Assembly: GCA_934085595.1 (NCBI GenBank)
Contig: CAKOHK010000012.1
Location: forward strand, 1 to 32,718
Origin: an uncultured Bacilli bacterium
Lineage (GTDB): Bacteria > Bacillota_I > Bacilli_A > RF39 > UBA660
Direction: 5' to 3'
Length of the DNA stretch: 32,718 nt
Made by a program: the position numbers and the translations under genes. Under the pieces are notes generated by a model. It made no database searches. It saw nothing but the letters and a program-made list of their open reading frames with translations, and had not been told where the DNA came from. Shown one piece after another: positions 1 through 7,900 of this stretch. Position 1 is the stretch's first letter; every line of letters starts with the position of its first letter.

Positions 1-27
1 ATATATTACATTTTTTCTTATACTCAT
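1..27 (-). CDS. Surface-protein gene, 5' end only (truncated by window edge)
   Basis: Nine codons (MSIRKNVIY) are visible on the minus strand before the window ends. They start at ATG 25-27, behind a ribosome binding site AAGAAGGT (36-43) eight bases upstream. The sequence is identical to the start of the 554-aa surface protein at 31036-32700. It is therefore either that gene seen again through a circular or overlapping contig, or a second family member with the same start. Its promoter at 52-84 contains a long homopolymer, so expression is probably switchable. Nothing about the rest of this copy can be read here. Confidence 0.8.
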
Positions 28-45
28 CTTGATATACCTTCTTAT
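1..45. repeat. Left copy of a 45-bp window-terminal direct repeat
   Basis: The first 45 bases are identical to the last 45 (32674-32718). Both copies hold the ribosome binding site and first nine codons of a minus-strand surface-protein gene. The match reaches both window ends, so it is either an assembly overlap (circle or false circle) or a contig broken inside a multicopy gene start. Confidence 0.95.
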
Positions 46-51
46 AATAAA

Positions 52-84
52 ATTATAGCAGGTACCCCCCCCCCCCCATGTCAA
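52..84 (-). promoter_or_regulatory. Promoter with a 13-G spacer tract (probable phase-variable switch)
   Basis: On the minus strand a perfect -35 TTGACA (79-84) is followed by 13 consecutive G and then an extended -10 TGC-TATAAT (52-60). The spacer is 21 bases, four more than the 17-18 used by other promoters here, so this tract length probably gives weak or no transcription. Nine or ten G would restore normal spacing. The promoter drives the truncated gene at 1-27. Slipped-strand variation of spacer length is inferred from known homopolymer phase-variable promoters. Confidence 0.75.
65..77. repeat. Homopolymer tract, 13 C on the plus strand
   Basis: Thirteen C in a row are striking in such an AT-rich sequence, and I see no other G/C run like it in the window. 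The tract lies exactly between the -35 and -10 of the promoter at 52-84. Tract length may be misassembled or mixed in the population. Confidence 0.9.
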
Positions 85-88
85 GGGG

Positions 89-117
89 TTGAAATTGTTT
101 TTCGTTTATGGTATCAT
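89..117 (+). promoter_or_regulatory. Promoter of candidate antisense-type small RNA (left module)
   Basis: TTGAAA (89-94), a 17-base spacer, then TATCAT (112-117) preceded by TGG, which forms an extended -10. The right module has the same arrangement at 26874-26902. It lies back to back with the minus-strand TTGACA of the surface-gene promoter, only four bases away. Confidence 0.7.
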
Positions 118-123
118 GTATAT

Positions 124-241
124 ACATGTGAAGGAAACTTCATACAATAAAATAGGAACACTTAATATTCTCGTGTTGAGTGATACCAACAATTTATTTT
201 GTTAGCCACCTAATTCACCAGTGAGTTAGGTGGTTCTTTTT
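124..241 (+). ncRNA. Candidate antitoxin-type small RNA, left module
   Basis: The RNA is delimited by the promoter at 89-117 and the terminator at 206-241, giving about 118 nt. It holds a GAAG-gaaa-CTTC hairpin (129-140) and a second hairpin CACTTAAT/GTGTTGAGTG around 159-181. Both recur in the right module with little change. It runs convergently to the 33-aa hydrophobic peptide gene at 240-341, so the 3' parts of the two transcripts can be complementary. A 29-codon frame in this copy is destroyed by an early stop in the other copy, so the RNA is read as non-coding. Function as a type I antitoxin is inference. Confidence 0.55.
206..241 (+). terminator. Rho-independent terminator of the left small RNA
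   Basis: CCACCTAATTCAC pairs with GTGAGTTAGGTGG (206-233, one G-U), followed by TTCTTTTT. The equivalent hairpin in the right module (26989-27014) keeps the stem but differs in the loop. Confidence 0.85.
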
Positions 242-341
242 ATATAAGGCTTATTATGGCTATTACCAAAATAAGAACCAGAATAACTAAGATTAATATA
301 GTTACTACCAAAACAGATATTGAAAAATCTTTTTTGCTCAT
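240..341 (-). CDS. 33-aa hydrophobic peptide, candidate type I toxin (left module)
   Basis: A very short gene coding a peptide that begins MSKKDFS and continues as an uninterrupted hydrophobic stretch rich in Val, Leu and Ile, long enough for one membrane helix. A strong ribosome binding site GGAGG (352-356) lies ten bases before the ATG. The leader forms a TATCC-gaaa-GGATA hairpin (about 361-374) just upstream of it. The promoter at 414-441 and the convergent small RNA at 124-241 complete a layout like type I toxin-antitoxin loci. The peptide at 27023-27109 is a paralogue with the same MxKKD start. It is not obviously Fst, TxpA or BsrG by sequence, so toxicity is unproven. Confidence 0.6.
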   Translation of the reverse strand: MSKKDFSISVLVVTILILVILVLILVIAIISLI

Positions 342-413
342 AATATATTTGCCTCCTTCCTATCCTTTCGGATATGAATTTGGCAGCACTAGGATATTAA
401 GTATTCCTTAAGC

Positions 414-441
414 ATTATATCAAACATTAGTTTTTAGTGAA
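414..441 (-). promoter_or_regulatory. Promoter of the 33-aa peptide gene
   Basis: TATAAT (414-419) with TGA in front, and a weak -35 TTCACT (436-441) at a 16-base spacing. The stretch from the -10 into the leader (about 393-430) is nearly identical to the right module. The transcript starts near 407 and begins AAGGAATACTTAATA. Confidence 0.65.
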
Positions 442-451
442 GCGAACAAAT

Positions 452-478
452 TAAAAAAGATAGAAAAATATTTCTAAC
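452..478 (-). terminator. Terminator downstream of obg
   Basis: On the minus strand TAGAAA-tatt-TTTCTA (461-476) is followed by a run of six T (453-458). It lies three bases past the obg stop codon and closes the five-gene operon. Confidence 0.7.
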
Positions 479-480
479 TT

Positions 481-1761
481 TTAATATAACTTTTCTTCGT
501 ATTCAAACTCTTCGTCAAGTATTCGAACAGTATCTCCTTCTTTTGCTCCAAGCTCTTTAAGTTCGTCATCAACACCCATTCTTTTAAGTTTTCTTGCAAA
601 TCTTAATGCTGATTCATCTGAATTAAACTTAGTCATTTTTAGAAGTTTCTCTAGTTCTTTTCCTGTTATTACCCATGTATTTCCTTCTTTAGTTATATGA
701 TATGGTTTTGTATGTTTGAATTCGTATAATACATAATCTTCAAATTCGTTATTTTCATATATATCTTCATCTTTAATAGTTTTAAGTACTTCTGCTAATT
801 TAAATATTAATTCTTTTGTTCCTTTAGTTGTTACTGCACTTATTTCTATTATTTCAAGATCTTTATATTCTTTTTTAAATCTTTCTAGATTTTCTTTTGA
901 TGAAGGTAAGTCCATTTTATTTGCTACGATTATTTCTTTTTTATTATATAGAGTTTCACTATAATTTTTAAGTTCATTTCTTATAATTTTATAGTCTTCT
1001 ATTACATCTCTTCCTTCTACTTGTGCCATATCTAGTACGTGACATACTATTTTACATCTACTTAGATGTTTTAAGAACTTATCTCCAAGGCCAATTCCTT
1101 TACTTGATCCTTCTATTAAACCTGGAAGGTCAGCTACTACATAACTATAATCACCACTTTTTACTACTCCTAGATTTGGAGATAGTGTCGTGAAATGATA
1201 ATCTGCGATTTTTGGCTTTGATGCTGAAATTACACTAATTAATGAACTTTTACCTACTGATGGGAAACCTACTAGTCCTACGTCTGCTAGTAATTTTAAT
1301 TCACATAAGATGTTTCTTTGCTCACCTGGTTCTCCTTTTTCACTAGTTAGGGGTGCTTTGTTTTTATTAGTCATAAAGGCTGCGTTTCCTTTACCTCCTC
1401 TACCTGCGCGAGCTACTACACATTCTTGTCCATCTTTTGTAAGGTCACATATAATAAGGTTAGTGTCAGTATCTTTTATTGTCGTACCAACTGGAACAAC
1501 TATAACAGTATCTTTAGCAGACTCTCCAGTCATATTACTACCTCTACCGTTTCCTCCACTTGCTGCTTTTATTAGCTTTTTACCTCTTAAATCTATTAGA
1601 GTTCTAAGTCCTTTATCTGCCTTAAATATAATACTTCCACCTACTCCACCATTACCACCATCTGGTCCTCCCATTGGTACATATTTTTCACGGTGAAATG
1701 AAGTACATCCATCTCCTCCAGATCCTGCTATTAGCTTTAAATTTATTTCATCTATAAACAC
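481..1761 (-). CDS. obg: GTPase Obg (ribosome-associated, 50S assembly)
   Basis: A 426-aa P-loop GTPase of the Obg/CgtA family, acting in late 50S assembly and stress/cell-cycle control. The glycine-rich Obg fold covers residues 1-158 and begins MFIDE as in the family. The G domain shows G1 GFPSVGKSS (about 165-173), switch residues TTLSPNLG, G3 DLPGLIEG and G4 NKMD. A C-terminal OCT domain (about 350-426) follows, so the protein is full length. I place the start at GTG 1759-1761, nine bases after GGGAG. The TTG nine bases upstream directly abuts that ribosome binding site and cannot be used. It is last in the operon with rlmB and lgt but also has its own promoter (1794-1822). Confidence 0.97.
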   Translation of the reverse strand: MFIDEINLKLIAGSGGDGCTSFHREKYVPMGGPDGGNGGVGGSIIFKADKGLRTLIDLRGKKLIKAASGGNGRGSNMTGESAKDTVIVVPVGTTIKDTDTNLIICDLTKDGQECVVARAGRGGKGNAAFMTNKNKAPLTSEKGEPGEQRNILCELKLLADVGLVGFPSVGKSSLISVISASKPKIADYHFTTLSPNLGVVKSGDYSYVVADLPGLIEGSSKGIGLGDKFLKHLSRCKIVCHVLDMAQVEGRDVIEDYKIIRNELKNYSETLYNKKEIIVANKMDLPSSKENLERFKKEYKDLEIIEISAVTTKGTKELIFKLAEVLKTIKDEDIYENNEFEDYVLYEFKHTKPYHITKEGNTWVITGKELEKLLKMTKFNSDESALRFARKLKRMGVDDELKELGAKEGDTVRILDEEFEYEEKLY

Positions 1762-1777
1762 ATAAATCAACTCCCTT

Positions 1778-1803
1778 AATAAAAGTGATATGTATTATAT
1801 CAC
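1778..1803 (-). terminator. Hairpin between rlmB and obg, possible partial terminator
   Basis: GTGATA and TATCAC (1785-1803) form a six-base stem followed by TTTTATT on the minus strand. The hairpin contains the obg -10 element, so attenuation of read-through from rlmB and a fresh start for obg coincide. Confidence 0.45.
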
Positions 1804-1822
1804 AGTTATTTATATTTTTCAA
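1794..1822 (-). promoter_or_regulatory. Internal promoter of obg
   Basis: TTGAAA (1817-1822) lies in the last codons of rlmB. It is followed by a 17-base spacer and TATAAT (1794-1799) with an extended TGA. This matches the standard promoter form of the window and would let obg be expressed independently of the operon. Confidence 0.65.
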
Positions 1823-2504
1823 TCTCATATATTAATATTCCAGCTGATACAGAAGCATTTAATGAATTAACTTTCCCTTTTAATGGTATTGATATTATTT
1901 CATCACATGACTTAGTAACTATTTGTTTTAATCCATGTCCTTCGCTTCCAATTACTAAGCATGTTTTACCATCATATTTAAAGTTTCTATAATTTTTTCC
2001 ATTTGCTTCTGCTCCATATACCCAGAATCCTAAATCTTTTAATACATTAATAGTATTTGTAAGATTTACTACTTCTACTATTTTTACATTTGATAGGGCT
2101 CCTGCTGAAGTTTTATATACAGCGGAACTTACACTTACACTTCTTTTCTTTGGTATTATTATATAATCTACTCCTGCACATTCACAAGTACGTACTATTG
2201 CTCCAAAGTTATGTGGATCTTCTAGCGAGTCTAACATTACTATAAATGAAGCAGTATCATCATTTTTAATAGTATCAATATCATAATATTTATATTCTTC
2301 AATATCTAGCGCTATTCCTTGAGTATAAGTACTATTACACATTTTATCTAGTTTGTTTTTATCCATATGGAAACGTTTATATTCTTTTTTAGATAATTCT
2401 GATAAAATGTTTTCATCATTAAATTCATTACTTAAAAATACTTTATTTATTTTAGTTTTACTTTTTAATAGTTCACTTACTACATTTTTACCATATACAA
2501 GCAT
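1806..2504 (-). CDS. rlmB: TrmH-family 23S rRNA 2'-O-ribose methyltransferase (RlmB type)
   Basis: A 232-aa SPOUT methyltransferase, probably methylating the ribose of a guanosine in 23S rRNA domain V with S-adenosylmethionine. The three SpoU motifs are intact: SLEDPHNFGAIVRT (93-106), VIGSEGHGL (184-192) and IPLKGKVNSLNASVSAGI (206-223). The N-terminal 70 residues match the small RNA-binding domain of this family. Its ATG overlaps the stop of the upstream reductase by one base (TAATG), which implies translational coupling. The exact target base is inferred from family; the related tRNA and rRNA enzymes share these motifs. Confidence 0.9.
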   Translation of the reverse strand: MLVYGKNVVSELLKSKTKINKVFLSNEFNDENILSELSKKEYKRFHMDKNKLDKMCNSTYTQGIALDIEEYKYYDIDTIKNDDTASFIVMLDSLEDPHNFGAIVRTCECAGVDYIIIPKKRSVSVSSAVYKTSAGALSNVKIVEVVNLTNTINVLKDLGFWVYGAEANGKNYRNFKYDGKTCLVIGSEGHGLKQIVTKSCDEIISIPLKGKVNSLNASVSAGILIYEIEKYK

Positions 2505-3388
2505 TATTTTATATCCTTTCTAGCACTTACTGCAGCAATACTTCCTTCTGCTACAGCTGTTGCTACTTGATATAATTCTTTTTTTATTGTATCACCGCAT
2601 GCATAAATATATGGTATTTTTGTTCTCATAGAACTATCTACTATTATATATCCTCTTTCATCTAGTATTCCAAGTTCTTTTAAATATGCAGTATCTGCAT
2701 CATAACCATAGTATACAAATGCTCCTTCACATTTAATTTCTTCATTTGTATTAAGTTTTACACTCTCTAGTGCATCTTTACCTATAAATTCAGTTACATA
2801 TACTCCTTTAATAATTTCAATATTATCTATATTTTCTGCTGTTTCAACTAATTCATCAAGAGCACTTATTTCATTTTTAACCAATATTTTTACACTTTTT
2901 ACTACTTTACTTAAATATATAGCTTCTTCAAAAGCACTACTTCCTGCGCCTAATACTACTATATCTTTATTCTTAAATAAAGGAGCGTCGCATATAGCAC
3001 AGTAACTTATTCCTTTTCCTTTAAACTTTTCTTCGCTTTCAAGGTTTGTATTTCTTGCTTTTCTTCCTCCTGCGAATATTAATGCTTTTGATTTATATAC
3101 ATTTTTAGTTGTTGTTATTTCTTTATATTCGTCTTTTGACTTAATATTAAGTACTCTTTCAAACTTATATTCTACTCCATTATTTTTTACGTGATCATAC
3201 ATCTTTTCTACTAAGTCTGGCCCAGTTATATCATTAAATCCTAAATAGTTATCTACTATATTAACTTTATTTAATATTCCACCTGGATAAGTACTTTCTA
3301 GTATTAATGCTTTAAGTCCGCTGTTTTTAGAATATATTCCAGCACTCATCCCTGCACATCCCATACCGATTATAATTACATCATACAT
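2504..3388 (-). CDS. Thioredoxin-reductase-like flavoprotein
   Basis: A 294-aa class II pyridine nucleotide-disulfide oxidoreductase. The FAD motif is GMGCAGMSAG (8-17), the redox pair is CAIC (130-133), the second dinucleotide motif is GAGSSAFEEA (147-156), and the C-terminal FAD contact is ACGDT...Q.A.A..EG (about 263-282). Length and order fit TrxB. However, the HRRxxxR signature that reads NADPH in typical TrxB is absent: after the second Rossmann motif the sequence runs KILVKNEISALDEL. It may therefore use NADH, flavodoxin or ferredoxin, or another partner. It lies between lgt and rlmB, 11 bases after lgt. Confidence 0.85.
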   Translation of the reverse strand: MYDVIIIGMGCAGMSAGIYSKNSGLKALILESTYPGGILNKVNIVDNYLGFNDITGPDLVEKMYDHVKNNGVEYKFERVLNIKSKDEYKEITTTKNVYKSKALIFAGGRKARNTNLESEEKFKGKGISYCAICDAPLFKNKDIVVLGAGSSAFEEAIYLSKVVKSVKILVKNEISALDELVETAENIDNIEIIKGVYVTEFIGKDALESVKLNTNEEIKCEGAFVYYGYDADTAYLKELGILDERGYIIVDSSMRTKIPYIYACGDTIKKELYQVATAVAEGSIAAVSARKDIK

Positions 3389-3399
3389 ATTTTTCTCCT

Positions 3400-4221
3400 T
3401 TAATATTTTATATCTATTTCTTCATTTGTATTATATAAATCATCTAATTTTGGTTTAGCACTTTTTATGAATATAATAATTAAACCTGTCACTATAAATA
3501 AAGCACTTATTAGTCTTGCTATTTTTATATTTCCTAGCATTAAACTATCTGTTCTAAATGATTCGATTATTAATCTTCCTATTCCATACCATATTAAATA
3601 AAATGATGTTATATTTCCGCATTTTATATATTTTATTCTTCTAACAAATAGAATTATTATAAATCCTACTATGCACCATAATGATTCAAAATAAAACATT
3701 GGTAAATGATATGTTCCATTTATATACATATTATCTATTATATAACTTGGTATTATTTTTAAATCTATTAGAGTTTGATAACTAACTACGCTTCCATATG
3801 CTTCTTTATTAAAAAAGTTACCCCATCTTCCAACGGCTTGTGCTAACAATAAGGCTGGAACAAATATATCTAGTAGTCTTAATAAACTTACTTTATATTT
3901 CTTTGAATAGAAAAGCATAACTATAAAGCCTGCGATTATCCCGCCATGAATAGCTAGTCCCCCATTCCATACTTTAAATATTTCACTAATGTTATCTTTA
4001 TAATAATCAAGATTAAATAATACATAATAAAGTCTTGCTCCAATAATACCAAATATTATTACCCAAAATAATATATTAAACATAAAATCATTTCTTATAT
4101 TAAATCTTTTAGCTTCATTGTTTATTATTAAATATCCTAATACTACTGCTATTAATATTAAAAGACTATACCATTTTATACTATAGCCAAATAATGTAAA
4201 TGCTACTGAAAAATCTTCCAT
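3400..4221 (-). CDS. lgt: Prolipoprotein diacylglyceryl transferase
   Basis: A 273-aa integral membrane enzyme that moves diacylglycerol from phosphatidylglycerol to the lipobox cysteine of prolipoproteins, the first lipoprotein maturation step. About seven membrane helices are visible. Family landmarks are GARLYYV (61-67), the catalytic histidine region GGLAIHGGIIAG (88-99), the Lgt signature GRWGNFFNKEAYG (131-143), and the late arginine in ESFRTDS. The equivalent of the HPTQLYE motif is HLPMFYFES. It starts at ATG 4219-4221 after GAGGAAG, four bases after the holin-like gene. Confidence 0.95.
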   Translation of the reverse strand: MEDFSVAFTLFGYSIKWYSLLILIAVVLGYLIINNEAKRFNIRNDFMFNILFWVIIFGIIGARLYYVLFNLDYYKDNISEIFKVWNGGLAIHGGIIAGFIVMLFYSKKYKVSLLRLLDIFVPALLLAQAVGRWGNFFNKEAYGSVVSYQTLIDLKIIPSYIIDNMYINGTYHLPMFYFESLWCIVGFIIILFVRRIKYIKCGNITSFYLIWYGIGRLIIESFRTDSLMLGNIKIARLISALFIVTGLIIIFIKSAKPKLDDLYNTNEEIDIKY

Positions 4222-4225
4222 TGTT

Positions 4226-4654
4226 TCACTTCCTCATTCCAAACATTCTATCTAAAAACATTTTTAATAAACTTATAAATATAGATATAAAGAATAAATT
4301 AATAAAACCACCTACTACAAAATTGTCTCCCATAATAAGACTACATAGCCATAATATTATCATATTTGTAAGTGGATATAGTATTCCCATAGTACTTATT
4401 GTTATTGGCATTGTATAAAATAATAGTATTGGTTTAAGTGTTGTATTTAAGAAACTTAGTATTATAGCTGCTATAAGTGCATAGAAGAAACTTGATACAT
4501 ATATTCCTTTAAATAATTTACTTGCTATTATTAAAACAAATGCGTATATTACCATTGATATGATAAAACTTACTATAGTCTGTGTTTTATCATATATTTC
4601 ATCTTTGTTTTTATTATTTTTGTTATCTATTTTATATAATGTTCCTTTACTCAT
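4226..4654 (-). CDS. Phage-holin-4-2 (YvlD-like) family membrane protein
   Basis: A 142-aa protein with a charged Lys/Asn-rich N-terminus (1-20) and about four hydrophobic helices. It resembles the chromosomal YvlD/holin_4_2 family (PF04020), whose members are usually not lytic. The helix-turn segment with NTTLKPIL (the N-x-x-(I/L)-K-P pattern of the family) supports the call. It is the first gene of a five-gene operon behind a consensus promoter at 4689-4718. No other phage genes are nearby, so I read it as a resident envelope protein. Function unknown. Confidence 0.75.
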   Translation of the reverse strand: MSKGTLYKIDNKNNKNKDEIYDKTQTIVSFIISMVIYAFVLIIASKLFKGIYVSSFFYALIAAIILSFLNTTLKPILLFYTMPITISTMGILYPLTNMIILWLCSLIMGDNFVVGGFINLFFISIFISLLKMFLDRMFGMRK

Positions 4655-4688
4655 ATTATCTTCCTTTCTATGATTTAATCACAAAATT

Positions 4689-4718
4689 ATTATATAATTA
4701 TTTTGATAGTAGTGTCAA
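4689..4718 (-). promoter_or_regulatory. Promoter of the holin-like/lgt/trxB-like/rlmB/obg operon
   Basis: TTGACA (4713-4718), an 18-base spacer and TATAAT (4689-4694): a perfect match to both sigma-A hexamers, about 35 bases before the first ATG. Confidence 0.85.
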
Positions 4719-4745
4719 TAACTCATAGGGTTTTATATAAGATTT

Positions 4746-4790
4746 AAAAGCACTTAGTAAGTTTTGCATGTTATTTAACTAAGTGCTTTT
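4746..4790 (-). terminator. Terminator after the 53-aa gene, probably bidirectional
   Basis: AAAAGCACTTAGT (4746-4758) pairs perfectly with ACTAAGTGCTTTT (4778-4790) around a 19-base loop. The T-rich arm ends allow termination on either strand. It lies three bases after the 53-aa stop codon. Confidence 0.8.
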
Positions 4791-4793
4791 CTA

Positions 4794-4955
4794 TTATTTA
4801 TTTTCACTACTCTTTTTTGTTTTTAATATTAATTTCTTTTTAATATCTTCAAGTTCTCTTTTTTTAGTTTCATCTTTTTCTTTCTCTGATAAGATATTTA
4901 GTGCATAAACTAGTTTTTCTTCACTTGTAAATTCTTTATCATAGTCTGATTTCAT
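4794..4955 (-). CDS. 53-aa charged small protein overlapping the 1029-aa gene
   Basis: A 53-residue protein starting MKSDYDKEFTSEE, dominated by Lys and Glu and predicted to be largely helical (residues 12-45). The ATG (4953-4955) lies inside the end of the 1029-aa gene in another frame, 17 bases before that stop. A ribosome binding site GGAGAG sits about nine bases upstream, so translation is probably coupled. It is followed at once by a strong terminator. No family is recognised; a small partner or regulator of the upstream protein is a guess from the overlap. Confidence 0.65.
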   Translation of the reverse strand: MKSDYDKEFTSEEKLVYALNILSEKEKDETKKRELEDIKKKLILKTKKSSENK

Positions 4956-7900
4956 TTGTTTCACTCTCCTTCATTGATTGGCTTATGCTATCTATTCTTT
5001 TCTTTAAATCATCAAGGAACCTTGGATCCCTGCTATTATTTATTTTAGAATATACGCTAAAAATATAATTAATTCTTTCTAAATATTCGTTTTGATTTAT
5101 TATTCCTTTTGAAAGAGCATCATCACATAATTGTAAGCATAGTTTTTTACTATCAATTTCTGAATAAATACTTGCACAAGGAGATGATAGAAGATAATCT
5201 ATATCTTGAAAACCAAAAGTATCTATTTTTCCTTGTTCGTACTTTGACATTTTTTCTTCTTTAGTCTTTAAATATTGTTTTCTATTAATCATGTAAATTG
5301 GTACTCTAAAATATTGAGCAGCTAGTCTTGATTCTTCGCTTATTGTTCCATCAAAACAAAGTATACATGTTGGCTGTATTTTTCCATCAAAATCATTTGT
5401 TTCTACATTGCTTTTTCTTCTTAGTACAACTTCGTTATAATCTTCTTTATATCCATCACTTATGGTTTTACTTGGAAGAGCACTATAGTCGTATGCATTA
5501 TCAGGAAATACAACTCCACCGCCATGTGCAGTTCCTGCATCCTTGGGTACAGCGTGGAATACTGAATCATCTGCGACATGATTAAATCCATAATATAGTT
5601 TGTTTTTGAAATTAGCTTGTCTTGATCCAAACATTTCTATATGTTTGTCGGTAATCAAACTTGTAGATAAAGAAGTTGCTCCATCGAAACTATTCCATAC
5701 GCTGGGATTTTCATATAAACTTTCACCTATATCAACAAACTCTACGTCTGGTGTTTCTCCTGGATTTATGGCATGAACTAGAAGTGCAAATGGTTCTTTA
5801 TCTAGTTCATAAACATCTATTACATCATCTGGTGATATTGGTTTTCCTGTTATATCTACCTTGCATTCTTTACCATCTACGCCTTTTACTTGGTACTTTT
5901 TAATATCTTTCTGATTTTCCGGATGAAACATAACGCCATTCCATACTTTACCATAAGCTTTATCCATCTTTTCGCCCACTTGTGCCACATTTAAGATTGT
6001 TCCGATTTTAATTATTTCTTCATATCTACTTCTAAGCTCTTCCGCGGTGCCTTGAAAACTACCGATATCCTTTATTATCGCTATAGTAGCTAGTAAATCC
6101 GGCTCTAGATAACCTTTATCAATATAATTAGATTTCAAGTATTCATCTCTTAAATTATTTATATTTTTTATTACATTACAGCCTTCAAAGTTGTCAAATA
6201 ATATTCTATATATTGATGCTTTTACTGCTTCTAAATCGTCACTCTTAAACTTTTCTTCCAATATTTTTGCTTTATGTTCTTTATAACTTGCAAGTTCCTC
6301 TGCTGATGCAACTTTATATTCGTTTTCATTATTTAAAACTAATTTTAAATTACTCACTTGTTCTTCAGTTAGTTTTGCTTTACCATCTAGTATAGATGTT
6401 ATTAATTGCCCACATTTATCATATGAAGCAGCAGTTTTTATTATCATGCTTTTATCTAGCAAATCGTTTTCTTTTAAATATGCAAACCATTCTTTCATTT
6501 TTGAAAGCTCATCTTTGTCTTCCATGCACCTTACAAGTACATCCATTGCCTTTGAAGTGTGGTATTCAGATAGTGTTCTTATTATATCCATTCCAAAATT
6601 GTCTACCATTTCATTAGTAAACATCCTAACATCAGAGTTCATAAATGATTTTTCTAATAAACCACTTTTTCTCATATTAGCTTTAACTTCTTCCGAATCT
6701 TTAAACTTAATTCCAATTTTTTCAAAGTTTAATAAGTCTTCATAAGTTAACCTTTTATCTTTGTAATATTTTTCTAATGCTTCATTACATTTTTCAAATG
6801 ATGTTATACTTTCAAAGCCTTCTTTTCCTAATACACTTTTAAAGGCTCTATTAATATCGTCGATACTACTATTATTTTTTAATAGTTCCAGCATAAATTC
6901 ATTACTCATTCTTCCTTTAAGTGCATTATTTAATTTTAAAAGTCCTAAAGATATATTAGTATGTGCAAAGTAAGAGGGATTGCTCATAACATCTTCATAA
7001 CTTAGATTTCCTTGATAATACTTTTCTTTTAATTCTTTTGGTGCTTCTTCAGGAAGAAAAAATCCTTTAGTTTTATCTGATACCTTAATCATTCTGTAAT
7101 AATCAGGTTCAGCAATTCTAAATGATAGAAGCGCTCTATCCAAAATCTTATCTACCTCATCGTCCTTTTTGAAATTGTCTTCAATAAGACTTTCAAATTC
7201 TGCAATATGATTGCTTTTATAAGAAATCATTTCATATGTACTTCCTTTTAAAGAAGCCCTAAATAGTCTATCGTCAAAAAACATTTCATTCATATTTTCT
7301 TTTAGATATTTAAATATATTGTGCTTGCCTATTTCATCAAGGTGTTCGTTTTTATGACCATAAGACGTGATATTATGACTTAAGTCATACATATAATTAG
7401 TTATATTTTTAAATACATCTTCGCTATCACTATCTAATATGCTTGATATTTTTTCACTTACTTTGAAGCCTTTATATTCAAACATATACATAAATTCAGT
7501 CTTACTGTATTTTAATATATCTTTTAAATCGCTTAAACTTAATTTAGATAGAAAATGTCCTAATCTTGAGTCTACACAAAAGTTAGCTATATTGATTGAA
7601 TTAAACATATCCATACTTGAAAATAATTCAATGTTATCAATAATATCACTACTACTTAGTTCTCTTTTATAATATCTTTCTAGTAATTCATCGGGTAATT
7701 TTCCTATTAATAATTTATCTTTATTTTTTTCAATAAAATCAGAATCTAAATCATTTACTTTAATTGTATCTTTGCCTTTTAGGAATCTATCTAAGCAGTA
7801 TTCTTCTATGCCTTCTTTTAAAGTACTACTTTTAAGTATTGTATTTAACACATCACTATCAATATACACTACTGTTTTTCCCATAACTAATGGTATTTGT

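Noticed and set aside
118..210. 29-codon frame inside the left small RNA
   Set aside because: The matching frame in the right module stops after ten codons and there is no good ribosome site, so the RNA is treated as non-coding.
1310..1696. Plus-strand open frame of 128 aa opposite obg
   Set aside because: It is the complement of the glycine-rich Obg fold (hence rich in Pro, Leu and Ser), with no ribosome site. Obg is certain on the other strand.
4226..4654. Prophage, suggested by the holin-family name
   Set aside because: The neighbours are lgt, a reductase, rlmB and obg, and there are no structural or integrase genes. The family is common as a chromosomal membrane protein.
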